From: Paractinoplanes aksuensis
GTDB lineage: Bacteria; Actinomycetota; Actinomycetes; Mycobacteriales; Micromonosporaceae
NCBI RefSeq assembly: GCF_024137025.1
Contig: NZ_JAMYJR010000027.1
Location: forward strand, 1-64,000
Direction: 5' to 3'
Length of the DNA stretch: 64,000 nt
Position numbers and translations under genes: made by a program. Position 1 is the first letter of the stretch. Every line of letters starts with the position of its first letter. Positions 17,568 through 25,722 of this stretch are shown here, piece by piece. The notes beneath the pieces are model-generated. The model was not told where the DNA came from. It searched no databases and saw only the letters and a program-made list of their open reading frames with translations.

Positions 17568-18931
17568 TTAACGGTGTATCCGTCCACCTGGGCTTGGTTC
17601 TTGATGGCGGTCTGCCACTCCGGCAGCAGCGAGACCAAGCTCTTGCCGCTCGCGATCCCCGGCGTCATCGTCTTGGCCCAGATGGCCTCCTGGCTGAAGA
17701 TGCCCGAGCCCCAGCCGCTCCAGATCGCCGTGCCCGCCTCGACCACGGCCTGCAGGTCGGTGGCGTAGTACTTGCTCTCCTCCTGCTTCTTGACCCACTT
17801 CGCGCCGGCCGGCGCGTAGGCCGGGTAGCCGGGCGCGACCTCCACCTGGTACTCGTCCGCCGTGGTGGCGAAGCGGACGAAGGACTCGGCCGCCTTGAGG
17901 TTCTTCGAGTGGCTGCTGACGAACCAGGTGCCGCCGCCGACGTTGCCGGTCACGGCCTCCTCACCCGCCCAGGCCAACGGCGCAGCCACCCCGAGTTGGC
18001 CCGCCGGAACCTTGAGCGACTCCGGGTTGTTGAAGATGGCGCCCGAGTACCAGGCCGGACCGGGCGCCATCAGCACCATGCCCGAGTACTTCTTCACGAA
18101 CTCCGGGGTGAAGACGCTGATGTTCGGCGTGGTGCCGTTCTTGACGAGCACGTCGAGCATGCTCGCGACGCGCTGGCACTCCGGGCTGCCGGTGTTGACC
18201 GTGACCGCCTTGGGGCCGGTGACGTCGTTGGCCTGGCACTTGCTGCTCCAGAAGTAGATCTCCGGGGCGAAGGCGTCGCCGACCGTGCCGATGATGTAGC
18301 CGGGGTGCTCCTGCGCGACCTTCTCGCCGAGCGCCTGGTACTCCTGCCACGTCTTCGGCACCTGGTAGCCGAACTTGTCGAGCAAAGCCTTGTTGTAGAA
18401 GAGCACCACCTGGGCCAGGTCGTTGCGCAGGCAGTAGACCTTGCCCTCGACGGTGCACGGGTTGAGCGCGCCCTTGGTGAACTGGTCGAGAGTGTCCTGG
18501 GCGACCAGTCCGTCACTGAGCACGGCGGCGAACGCCTGCTTGCCGTTGCTCTTCTGGCTGGCCCAGGCCGCGTCGTTGTTCTGCGACGAGAACACGACGT
18601 CCGGCCAGCCGCTGCCGGCCCGGTCGAACAGCTGCATCTTGGTGCGGAACGAGTTGGAACCGTTGGCCGACCCGTCGTAGGTCACGACCTCGATCGGCAC
18701 GTCGGGGTTGGCCTTCTTGAAGGCATCGGCGGCCTTGGTGCGGTCGGCGTCCACCCACACCGTGATCGTGGCCTTGTCGTCCTGAGTGGCCTGAGGGAAT
18801 CCGTACGAGCCCGTGGTGGCGCTGTCGTCGCTGCCACCCCCGCAGCCCGCCAGCGCGAGGGCGAGGACCCCCACGCTGCCGGTGATGGTCAGTAGGGAAC
18901 GGACGTATGAAGCACGCCTGAAACGGGCCAT
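17564..18931 (-). CDS. Sugar-binding lipoprotein of the second ABC importer
   Basis: 455 residues from the ATG at 18931, with AAAGGA upstream. The signal ends in the lipobox LAGC (Cys30), followed by a Gly/Ser linker. Family 1 solute-binding features: ITVWVDADR, VVLFYNKALL, PKTWQEYQALGEK, GGGTWFVSSHSKN. There are pairs of Cys (CTVEGKVYC, CQANDV...PEC) likely to be disulfides. It is the first gene of the six-gene operon and directly follows a promoter with an embedded operator, so substrate capture and catabolism are induced together. Confidence 0.9.
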   Translation of the reverse strand: MARFRRASYVRSLLTITGSVGVLALALAGCGGGSDDSATTGSYGFPQATQDDKATITVWVDADRTKAADAFKKANPDVPIEVVTYDGSANGSNSFRTKMQLFDRAGSGWPDVVFSSQNNDAAWASQKSNGKQAFAAVLSDGLVAQDTLDQFTKGALNPCTVEGKVYCLRNDLAQVVLFYNKALLDKFGYQVPKTWQEYQALGEKVAQEHPGYIIGTVGDAFAPEIYFWSSKCQANDVTGPKAVTVNTGSPECQRVASMLDVLVKNGTTPNISVFTPEFVKKYSGMVLMAPGPAWYSGAIFNNPESLKVPAGQLGVAAPLAWAGEEAVTGNVGGGTWFVSSHSKNLKAAESFVRFATTADEYQVEVAPGYPAYAPAGAKWVKKQEESKYYATDLQAVVEAGTAIWSGWGSGIFSQEAIWAKTMTPGIASGKSLVSLLPEWQTAIKNQAQVDGYTVK

Positions 18932-18984
18932 GTCGGTGTCCTTTTTTTGATCTTCCTTATTGACGCCTCGTTCATCGACCCGAA

Positions 18985-19013
18985 ATATAAGAGCATACGT
19001 ATGATGTTTGCAA
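18985..19013 (-). promoter_or_regulatory. Promoter with embedded CATACGTATG operator
   Basis: On the minus strand TTGCAA (19008-19013) and TTATAT (18985-18990) are separated by exactly 17 bp. Inside the spacer is a perfect 10-bp palindrome, CATACGTATG (18994-19003). A protein bound there would block RNA polymerase. The same half-site occurs beside the first GntR gene (11276-11290). It lies about 55 nt upstream of the binding-protein start. Confidence 0.65.
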
Positions 19014-19031
19014 GGGGTATGACGTGAAGCG

Positions 19032-19285
19032 ATGGCGTACGAGGGCAGCGGCGGGCTGCGGACGCTGACGGTGGACGCGGTTCGCTGGGCGCGGTGCCGG
19101 GCTGGCCCGGGGCCGAGGACTGCCCGCCGCAGCCGATGATCGGCCAGACCCGCGCGGTGTTCGAGCGGTACGCGGCCGCCGGCGGCAGCTTTCGCGAGGT
19201 CGTCTACGCCGACTGCGGCCACTCGCCGCACATCGAACGCCCGGCCGAGGTGACGGCGGAGCTGCTCAGGTTGTTTACAGATTGA
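19032..19285 (+). pseudogene. Remnant of an alpha/beta-hydrolase gene with an internal deletion
   Basis: ATG 19032 opens MAYEGSGGLRTLTVDA, which reads like a hydrolase N-terminus. About 15 codons later the sequence jumps, out of frame, to a segment (about 19082-19285) that reads like the C-terminal end of an alpha/beta-hydrolase: GAVPGWPGAEDCPPQ, VFERYAAAGG, then DCGHSPHIERP with the catalytic His, ending at TGA 19283-19285. The core with the nucleophile is missing. It sits head-to-head with the sugar operon and shares its promoter region. Homology is judged by eye. Confidence 0.5.
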
Positions 19286-19291
19286 TGTAAA
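19274..19291. repeat. Inverted repeat TTTACA-N6-TGTAAA
   Basis: A perfect 6-bp inverted repeat around the stop codon of the hydrolase remnant, in an AT-rich patch about 55 nt before the GH76 start. It could be an operator for the mannanase gene or a weak hairpin. No T-tract follows, so a terminator is less likely. Confidence 0.4.
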
Positions 19292-19344
19292 TAAATGCAT
19301 TGGGCTCTCCCCCGAGTGCCCCGCGGCGATGCACAATCCCCGGC

Positions 19345-20784
19345 ATGTCGGTATTCAGGGGCAGGATCCTGGCGGCCGGAACGGTGGTGGCCGTCGCGGC
19401 CGGGGTGCTGGTGGCTCCGAGCCCGGCCGCCGCGGCCACTGTCTGCAACCGCTTCTGCGACGGGCGCGACGCCGCCCAGGCCGGTGGCGACCGCACGCCG
19501 GTGCGCAGCACGCTGTACGGCCGGACCTTCACGCTGCACGTCGACGACGCCAACTCGATGGGCTGGGCCACGATCGAGGGCGGGAAGGCGGGCGACGAGA
19601 CCTGGCTCGACCGCTCGTTCGACGGCGGCCGCACCTGGGCCGGCAACAGCCGCCTGGGCAACACTGTCGTGCCGGCCGGGGCGACCAGTGGCCGCAGCCC
19701 GATGTACAACGTCGACGACTGGGCGAACCGGGGCGTGGGCGCGCTGCGGGCGTGCGGCAAGGCCGGTGACCGGCCCGAGGTCGCCTGCACGGCGTGGGCC
19801 CGCAGCACGTGGAACGCGGCCGGTCGCAGCCGGGCCGCCGCCACCGCGATGATGATGCGCTACGACCAGAACACCGGCCTGTTCGACGGCAACGCCTGGT
19901 GGACCAGCGCCAACGCGATGAGCGCGCTGATCGAGAACATCCGGGTGTCCGGGATGGACAGCTACCGGTACGCGATCGCCACCACGTACGACAAGCAGGT
20001 GAACAGCCGCCAGGGGCAGTTCCGCAACGAGTACATCGACGACACGGGCTGGTGGGGCCTGGCCTGGATCGCCGCCTACGACCTGACCGGCGACAGCCGC
20101 TACCTCGACACAGCGCGGGCCGACGCCGATCACATGCACGCGTACTGGGACGGCACGTGCGGCGGCGGCGTCTGGTGGAAGACCGACCGCAGCTCCAAGG
20201 TGGCCATCGCCAACAGCCTCTACATCCAGCTCAACGCCGAACTGGCCCAGCGCTTGACCGGTACGACGGTCTATCGCGACCGGGCGCGGGCCGGCTGGTC
20301 CTGGTTCGCGGGCACGGGCATGCTCACCTCGGCCAATATCGTGATCGACCGGATCAGCCCGGACACGTGCCGCGCCACCAGCGGCCCGCTCACCTACAAC
20401 TCCGGGGTCCTGATGAACGCCCTGGTGCAGCTGAACCGGGCCACCGGCGACGCCGGCGCGCTGACCGTGGCCCGGCGCGTCGGCGACGCGTCGACCACGC
20501 ACTCCGCCCTGAACTCGGGTGGCATCCTGCGTGAGCCGGGCGAGGGCGACAGCTGCCAGGGCGACCAGCCGTCCTGGAAGGGCGCGTACGCACGCGGCCT
20601 CGGCGTGCTCAACCGGGCCACCGGCGGCGCCTACAACGCCTACCTGCAACGCCAGGCCACCAGTGCCTACACGACCAACCGCAACGCCCTCGACGAGTAC
20701 GGCATCCACTGGGCCGGCCCGTTCGTGCCGAGCGCCCACGCCTGCCAGCACGCCGCCCTCGACCTGCTCAACGCCGCCTCCTGA
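19345..20784 (+). CDS. Secreted glycoside hydrolase family 76 (endo-alpha-1,6-mannanase-like)
   Basis: 479 residues. A signal peptide (MSVFRGRILAAG... to AAA at about 31) marks export. The GH76 signature IDDTGWW carries the two catalytic acids Asp232-Asp233, within an (alpha/alpha)6-barrel-like run of helices rich in Trp (NAWWTSANAM, GGVWWKTDRS). The family cleaves alpha-1,6-mannan, as in yeast cell walls. ATG 19345 is chosen over the longer open frame because it starts the signal peptide. A CACAAT box 7 nt upstream would make it leaderless. It stands alone, with the sugar operon divergent across the remnant gene. Confidence 0.85.
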   Translation: MSVFRGRILAAGTVVAVAAGVLVAPSPAAAATVCNRFCDGRDAAQAGGDRTPVRSTLYGRTFTLHVDDANSMGWATIEGGKAGDETWLDRSFDGGRTWAGNSRLGNTVVPAGATSGRSPMYNVDDWANRGVGALRACGKAGDRPEVACTAWARSTWNAAGRSRAAATAMMMRYDQNTGLFDGNAWWTSANAMSALIENIRVSGMDSYRYAIATTYDKQVNSRQGQFRNEYIDDTGWWGLAWIAAYDLTGDSRYLDTARADADHMHAYWDGTCGGGVWWKTDRSSKVAIANSLYIQLNAELAQRLTGTTVYRDRARAGWSWFAGTGMLTSANIVIDRISPDTCRATSGPLTYNSGVLMNALVQLNRATGDAGALTVARRVGDASTTHSALNSGGILREPGEGDSCQGDQPSWKGAYARGLGVLNRATGGAYNAYLQRQATSAYTTNRNALDEYGIHWAGPFVPSAHACQHAALDLLNAAS

Positions 20785-20852
20785 GCCGTCAGGCGGCGGG
20801 AGCCGGTGTGGCCCGCGGGGCGGCCTCGGCCCCTTTCCTTGACGGTCGCAGC

Positions 20853-20936
20853 GGGCGCGGGTCGGGCCAGGTCGCGCAGGCTGCGCCCGGTCCGGTCACG
20901 CAGCTGCCGCAGCCGTCCGGCCAGGTCGTCGCGCAT
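20853..20936 (-). pseudogene. Possible truncated helix-turn-helix fragment coupled to the AfsR gene
   Basis: An ATG at 20936 overlaps the stop of the upstream AfsR-like gene (TGATG). The first 25 codons (MRDDLAGRLRQLRDRTGRSL...) resemble the first helices of XRE-type regulators of actinomycetes. After that the frame becomes Arg/Gly-rich, runs antisense to the GH76 gene and only stops at 20667. I read it as a broken gene start or a chance frame; weak call. Confidence 0.25.
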
Positions 20937-23900
20937 CAGAGGCGCTCCCGCAGGCGTGCGGCGAGGGCCGGTTCCATCCGGTCGACGAGCTGTGCGGCCC
21001 GGGTCCGGGTGGCGTCGGCGGCCGCCTCGTCGCCACTGGTCCGCTGGGCCTCGGCCAGTGCGACCAGCGCCTGGGCCTCGTACACCAGACTGCCGACGGA
21101 CCGGAAGCGGTCGGCGGCCTGCCGCAGCGAGTCGGCGGCCCGCGTCCGGTCGAGTTCGGCCACGGCCGTCAGCACCTGGCCCTCGGCGAGCCGGTCGTGG
21201 GCGCCCGCGGCCCGTTCCCGCGCCGCCTCGAGCAGGGCGTGCGCGGCCTCCGGGTTTCCCCGCCGCAGCTCGACCCGGGCCTGTTCGACCAGTACGTGGG
21301 CCTCGCCCGAGGTGTCGCCGATCTGGCCGGCGACGGCGAGGGCGTCCCGCAGCGGGCCGGCCGCCGATTCGTGGTCGCCGGCGGCCAGGTGGGCCTGACC
21401 GGTCCGGTACAGCACCTGGGCCAGCACCCGGGGCTTCTGGCTGGTCCGCGCGATGTCGAGGGCCTCGGCCAACGAGGTCAGGGCGGCGGCGGGCTCGCCG
21501 TGCAGCAGGTGGATCGCGGCCTCTATCTGCAGGATGTACGCCACCTCGGCGTCCCGGCCCTCGGGCCGGGCCGACGTGAACAGCTGGAGGGCGGTGGTGG
21601 TCCGGCCGTACCGGTACGCGACGAAGGCTTGGGCCCGCATCGACAATGACGTCCCGTGGCGGTCGCCGAGCTGCCGGAAGAGGGCCTCGGTGCGGGCCAG
21701 GTCGCGCAGCGCGCCCTCCTGGTCGTGCACGTCGGGCACATCCATCCGCAGGGTGAACAGCATGACGGCCTCGCCGCGCCGGTCACCGACGCGCCGGGCA
21801 GCGTCGAGGGCGGCGGTCAGCACGGCCTGGGCGTCGTCCCGATAGGCGCGCAGGCTCAGGAACGGGTGGACGGCCTCGGCCAGGGCGTGGCCCACCTCGG
21901 ACAGGTCGGCCCGCGACGCCTGGTGCACCGCGGCGACGATGCTCGGCCGCTCCTGCTCCAGCCAGGCCGGCGGGTCCTCGGTCACCGCGTCCACCAGCAT
22001 CGGCGGTGGCGACCAGGCCGGCGTACGGCTGTGGTCGGACAACACCTCGGCCGCCATCTGCGGTCCGGTCGCGGCCCGGGTCAGCGCCAGCACGGCGTCG
22101 AGCATGCGCCCGAGCGCGGTCGCGGCCTCGACCGGTGGCTCGTCGGCGGCCAGCCGCTGCCGGGCGAACCCGCGCACCAGGTCGTGGAAGCGGTACTGGG
22201 TGAGCAGGCCGTGCCCGGGCAGGATCGGCTGCACGAGCTGCGCGTCGACCAGCTCGTCGAGCGCCTCCTGAGCCGTGTCGACCGGGGCGCCGGCCAGCGC
22301 CGCCGCGGTCCAGCCCGAGAAGACGTGCGCGTCAGGGATGGCCAGCAGCCGGAACAGGCGGCGGGCGGGGTCGCTGAGCGCGTCGTGGTTGAGGCTGAGG
22401 CTGGCCCGGATCGCCATGCCGCCGTGCACGAGCTCGTCCAGCCGGCGTTCCTCGTCGACCAGGCGAACGGCCATCTGCCGTACGGTCCAGTGCGGACGCA
22501 GGGCCAGCCGGGCCCCCGCGATGCGCAGGGCCAGGGGCAGGTAGCCGCACTGTTCGGCCAGCGTGCGGGCGAACGTGGCCTCCTGGCCGACCCGGTCGCC
22601 GCCGACCACCCGGCCCAGCAGCTCGAGCGAGTGCTCGGGCGAGAACTGTCCCAGCTCCACCACGGTGGCCGCGGCCAGCCCGGCCAGCCGCCGCCGGCTG
22701 GTGACCAGCACCGCGCACGACGTGCTGCCCGGCAGCAGCGGCAGAACGTCCTGCTCGTCGCCCACGTCGTCCAGCACGATCAGCACCCGCCGGTCGGCCA
22801 GCAGGCTGCGGAACAGCCCGGCCCGCTCGTCGACCCCGGCCGGGATGTCGCCGCCGTGCACCCCGAGCATCCGCAGGAACCGTTCCAGGATCGCCGCCGC
22901 GTCGACCGGATGCGGGCCACCGGCGTGCAGACCGGCGAAGAGCTGACCGTCGGGGAACCGGTCGGCCAGCCCGTGCGCGGCGTGCACGGCCAGGGTGGTC
23001 TTGCCCATCCCGGCCCGCCCGGCGATGGCCACGATGGGCACGGCCAGCCGCCCGCCGCCGGCCGCCGCGCCCAGCGCCTGCCGGATCGCGGTCAGGTCGG
23101 CGCCGCGGCCGGTGAAGTCGGCGACCGTGGCGGGCAGGGTGCGCGGGACGCCGCTCGCCTTCTCCGCGGGCTGGACGCCGCTCGGCTTATCCCCGGGCTG
23201 TCCCCGCAGGACGTCCAGATAGACAGCGGTCAGGGCGGGGGACGGGTCGGCGCCGAGCTCGTCGGCCAGCACCCGGCGGGCGTCGGCGTAGGCGGCCAGC
23301 GCCTCGGCCGGTCGCCCGGCCGCCGCCAGCGCGCTCACGAGCTGGGCCCGCAGCCTTTCCCGGAGAGGGTGGGCGGCCACCAGTTCGCGCAGCTCGGGCA
23401 CCAGATCGGCGACCGCGCCGCGCTGCCGATCGGCCTCGATGCGGTCCTCGAGCGCGGTGACCCGCAACTCCTCGAGGCGGACGGTGAGTGACCCGGCGAA
23501 CGGCGCCGCCCGCACGTCGGCCAGCGCGGGACCGCGCCACAGGCTCAGGGCTTCGCGCAGCACGGCCGCGGCCCGGGCCCCGTCGCCGTGGCCCAGGGCG
23601 GTGCGGCCGGCCCGGGCCAGCCGCTCGAACCTGTGCACGTCGACCTCGTCGGGGTCGCCGCCGAAGCGGTAGCCGACCGGGTCGGACGACACGGCGTCGC
23701 CGAGGACCGCGCGGAGGCGGGCGATCTGCGAGCGCAGCGCGTTGACGGCCCCCTCGGGCGGCTGGTCGCCGTACACGCCGTCGATCAGCCGCTCCACGGT
23801 GACGGCCTGGCCGGCGTGGGCCAGCAGCAGGGCGAACAGCGCGCGCAGGCGCGGGCCCCCGATCGGCAGCGCGGAGCCGTCGGCCGCCCGCGCCAGAGCC

Positions 23901-23941
23901 GGGCCCAGGATGCCGAACCGCACCGGCGCACTGTCTGTCAC
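20936..23941 (-). CDS. AfsR/SARP-family regulator with NB-ARC and TPR domains (copy 1)
   Basis: 1001 residues, GTG start at 23941. Domain order: OmpR-type winged helix (about 1-95), bacterial transcriptional activation domain (about 100-245), NB-ARC ATPase with Walker A GRAGMGKTT at 308-316, Walker B VLIVLDDVGD and the GYLPLALRIAG box, then a long C-terminal TPR array. Such proteins activate secondary-metabolite or developmental genes after nucleotide-dependent switching. Five 11-bp direct repeats in the divergent promoter region are a plausible autoregulatory SARP site. The gene is divergent from a small membrane-protein gene, a likely target. Confidence 0.9.
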   Translation of the reverse strand: MTDSAPVRFGILGPALARAADGSALPIGGPRLRALFALLLAHAGQAVTVERLIDGVYGDQPPEGAVNALRSQIARLRAVLGDAVSSDPVGYRFGGDPDEVDVHRFERLARAGRTALGHGDGARAAAVLREALSLWRGPALADVRAAPFAGSLTVRLEELRVTALEDRIEADRQRGAVADLVPELRELVAAHPLRERLRAQLVSALAAAGRPAEALAAYADARRVLADELGADPSPALTAVYLDVLRGQPGDKPSGVQPAEKASGVPRTLPATVADFTGRGADLTAIRQALGAAAGGGRLAVPIVAIAGRAGMGKTTLAVHAAHGLADRFPDGQLFAGLHAGGPHPVDAAAILERFLRMLGVHGGDIPAGVDERAGLFRSLLADRRVLIVLDDVGDEQDVLPLLPGSTSCAVLVTSRRRLAGLAAATVVELGQFSPEHSLELLGRVVGGDRVGQEATFARTLAEQCGYLPLALRIAGARLALRPHWTVRQMAVRLVDEERRLDELVHGGMAIRASLSLNHDALSDPARRLFRLLAIPDAHVFSGWTAAALAGAPVDTAQEALDELVDAQLVQPILPGHGLLTQYRFHDLVRGFARQRLAADEPPVEAATALGRMLDAVLALTRAATGPQMAAEVLSDHSRTPAWSPPPMLVDAVTEDPPAWLEQERPSIVAAVHQASRADLSEVGHALAEAVHPFLSLRAYRDDAQAVLTAALDAARRVGDRRGEAVMLFTLRMDVPDVHDQEGALRDLARTEALFRQLGDRHGTSLSMRAQAFVAYRYGRTTTALQLFTSARPEGRDAEVAYILQIEAAIHLLHGEPAAALTSLAEALDIARTSQKPRVLAQVLYRTGQAHLAAGDHESAAGPLRDALAVAGQIGDTSGEAHVLVEQARVELRRGNPEAAHALLEAARERAAGAHDRLAEGQVLTAVAELDRTRAADSLRQAADRFRSVGSLVYEAQALVALAEAQRTSGDEAAADATRTRAAQLVDRMEPALAARLRERL

Positions 23942-23970
23942 GGATGCATTGTCCCGGCCGCCCCCGGGCC

Positions 23971-24025
23971 GTGCCCACCCCGTGCCCGGTCGGTGCCCGG
24001 CCGGTGCTCAGCCGGTGCCGGGCCG
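23971..24025. promoter_or_regulatory. Five direct repeats at 11-bp spacing (SARP-type operator candidate)
   Basis: GTGC occurs at 23971, 23982, 23993, 24004 and 24015, each exactly 11 bp apart; the unit is close to GTGCCCGGCCG. SARP proteins are known to bind short direct repeats spaced one helical turn (11 bp). The array lies in the 124-bp gap between the divergent AfsR-like gene and the small membrane-protein gene. Confidence 0.6.
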
Positions 24026-24065
24026 GCCGCACGGTGAGGTCCTTCGAACCAGCAGGGAGGCTCGC

Positions 24066-24434
24066 ATGCGGCGTTCGATCCGGCAGTTCGCCGCGCTCGG
24101 CCTGGCCGCGGCCGTCGGCGTCCTGTTCTACCTGCTCGTACCCCTTTTCGTGGCCACCGGCAGGCCGGTCTCGCCGCTCGTCTGGCTCGGCCTGCAGCTG
24201 CTCGGCGCGGCTGCGGTCGCCGCCGTCCTGCTCGGGCGGCAGCACTGCCCGAACGACCAGATCCGCCTGCGCGGGCAGATCGAGCAGCTCCATCAGGCCG
24301 CCCGGGCGGCCGGGCGGGATCCGGCTTTCACCGGCGCGGTGCGGCCCACGGCGGTCGGGCGTCTCGACGACGACCAGGTCGGCGCGATCGTCGACCGGAT
24401 CGACCACTTGTTGCTCGCCCTGCACCCTCGCTCG
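24066..24434 (+). CDS. Small two-helix membrane protein, 3' end undefined
   Basis: GGGAGG lies 5 nt before the ATG at 24066, a strong ribosome site. The first 125 codons give a basic start (MRRSIRQFAALG), two membrane helices (LGLAAAVGVLFYLLVPLFV and WLGLQLLGAAAVAAVLLG) and a cytoplasmic helix (IRLRGQIEQLHQAAR... DRIDHLLLAL). No stop follows at the natural end: the frame stays open to 25253, antisense to the MFS gene, which ends at 24435. I list only the convincing part. Either a long antisense tail is translated or the original stop was lost. Function unknown; possibly controlled by the divergent AfsR protein. Confidence 0.5.
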
Positions 24435-25637
24435 TCAACCGGTCGGAGCCTCCACCCGGTCCCGGGCGAACCGCGTGCCCAGGACGGCCGCGGTGCCGAG
24501 CAGGCCGCTCAGCCCGACCACCGTGGACGGGGACAGGCCGGCCTGCACCGCGGCGCCCGCGGCCAGGAAACCGAGCCCCTGGACGACCAGCAGGCCCGAG
24601 GCGGCCACGCCCATCGCCCGGCCGCGGAACTCGGGGGCCACCCGGCGTACGAAAACGGCGTTGAGCGGCACCAGGAACGAGGCCCCCGCGCCGGCCAGCA
24701 CGAGCAGGACCAGCAGCACGGTCAGCCCGGGACCGGCGAGGGCGGGCACCAGGGCCAGCGTGGAGAGCACGGCCGCCGGGCGCAGCAGCCGGTCACGGCG
24801 CTCGGGGGTGACCACGCGGGTCAGCAGGATCGCGCCCACCATGAACCCGGCCGAGGGCGCGGCCAGCAGCAGACCGGCCTGGGCCGGGCCACCGCCGAGG
24901 GACGCCGCATAGGGGTAGGCGATCGCCTCCGGCGCGAACGAGAAGCCGCTGGCCACCCAGACCAGGGCCAGACACGTACGCAACCAGGGGTCGGCCACGA
25001 TGTAGCGGATGCCCTCGCGGGACTGGGCCAGCAAACCCTGCGGCCCGTCGCCGGTCAGCGCGGCCGGGCGGCGCACGACCCCGATCGTGATCAGGGCCGC
25101 CGACAGCGCGAACGTCGCCGCGTTGCCGAGCAGCGACCACACCGGCCCGATCACGGCCACCACGACGCCGCCGGCCACGAAGCCGAGCAGCTGGCTGAGC
25201 TGGTGGGTGATGTTGCTGAGCCCGTTGCCGGTGATGTAAGCCTCGCCGGGTAGCACCTCGGGCATGATCGCGGCGCGGGCGGCCACGAACGGCGGCGAGA
25301 ACAGGTGGGCCAGGTAGAGCAGCGCGATCGCCGCCCACAGCGGCAGGCCGGGCACGGCGACCAGGGCGATGAGCAACGCGCGGGCGACATCGCACCCGAT
25401 CAGCACGGCGCGTCGGGGCAGCCGGTCGGCGTACGTGGAAAGGATCGGACCGCCGAGGACCCCGGGCAGCCAGGCGCTGGCGTAGGCCACCGCGGACAAC
25501 AGGGCCGATTGCGTACGGTCGTAGACGAGCACGGCCACGGCCACCGCGGCCACCTGATCGCCCAGGTAGGACAGCACCTGACCGGCGTACAGAAAACGGA
25601 ACTCGCGGTGGGTGAAGAGCTCACGATAGGTCGGCAT
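24435..25637 (-). CDS. Major facilitator superfamily transporter (drug/peptide exporter type)
   Basis: 400 residues with 12 predicted helices. GGAGG stands 4 nt before the ATG at 25637; an overlapping GTG at 25640 is possible. It begins MPTYRELFTHREFRFLYAGQ, typical of the MFS_3 / EntS-like exporters, with the loop motif YADRLPRRAVL (motif A variant) and REGIRYI between the halves. It follows the second AfsR-like regulator and the 9-codon ORF but is separated from them by a strong hairpin. It may export a product made under regulator control (inference). Confidence 0.85.
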   Translation of the reverse strand: MPTYRELFTHREFRFLYAGQVLSYLGDQVAAVAVAVLVYDRTQSALLSAVAYASAWLPGVLGGPILSTYADRLPRRAVLIGCDVARALLIALVAVPGLPLWAAIALLYLAHLFSPPFVAARAAIMPEVLPGEAYITGNGLSNITHQLSQLLGFVAGGVVVAVIGPVWSLLGNAATFALSAALITIGVVRRPAALTGDGPQGLLAQSREGIRYIVADPWLRTCLALVWVASGFSFAPEAIAYPYAASLGGGPAQAGLLLAAPSAGFMVGAILLTRVVTPERRDRLLRPAAVLSTLALVPALAGPGLTVLLVLLVLAGAGASFLVPLNAVFVRRVAPEFRGRAMGVAASGLLVVQGLGFLAAGAAVQAGLSPSTVVGLSGLLGTAAVLGTRFARDRVEAPTG

Positions 25638-25656
25638 CACACCTCCGGCCAGGGGC

Positions 25657-25686
25657 GGCGCCGCCCGGACGTCCCCGGGCGGCGCC
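25657..25686 (-). terminator. Strong hairpin, 12-bp perfect stem
   Basis: GGCGCCGCCCGG and CCGGGCGGCGCC flank a 6-nt loop (ACGTCC). It lies between the AfsR-like gene with its small coupled ORF and the MFS gene. There is no T-tract, as is usual in GC-rich actinomycetes. It probably ends or attenuates the regulator transcript just before the transporter. Confidence 0.7.
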
Positions 25687-25692
25687 TCGGTC

Positions 25693-25722
25693 CTAACCCC
25701 AGGTCGCACCCTTGCGCTTCAT
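25693..25722 (-). CDS. Nine-codon ORF coupled to the AfsR-like gene
   Basis: ATG at 25722 overlaps the regulator stop (ATGA) and reads MKRKGATWG before TAG at 25693-25695. The hairpin begins 7 nt later. The overlap gives translational coupling, and the short peptide is basic with one Trp. It could be a chance ORF, an attenuation leader for the downstream MFS gene, or a signal peptide for the TPR regulator. I know no named family. Real translation is unproven. Confidence 0.3.
   Translation of the reverse strand: MKRKGATWG

Noticed and set aside
21656..23491. A 611-codon plus-strand frame opposite the AfsR-like gene.
   Set aside because: Antisense shadow; no ribosome site or recognisable motif.
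23971..24025. The 11-bp repeats as iterons of a replication origin.
   Set aside because: No replication gene or DnaA boxes nearby; the position at an AfsR promoter fits a SARP site better.
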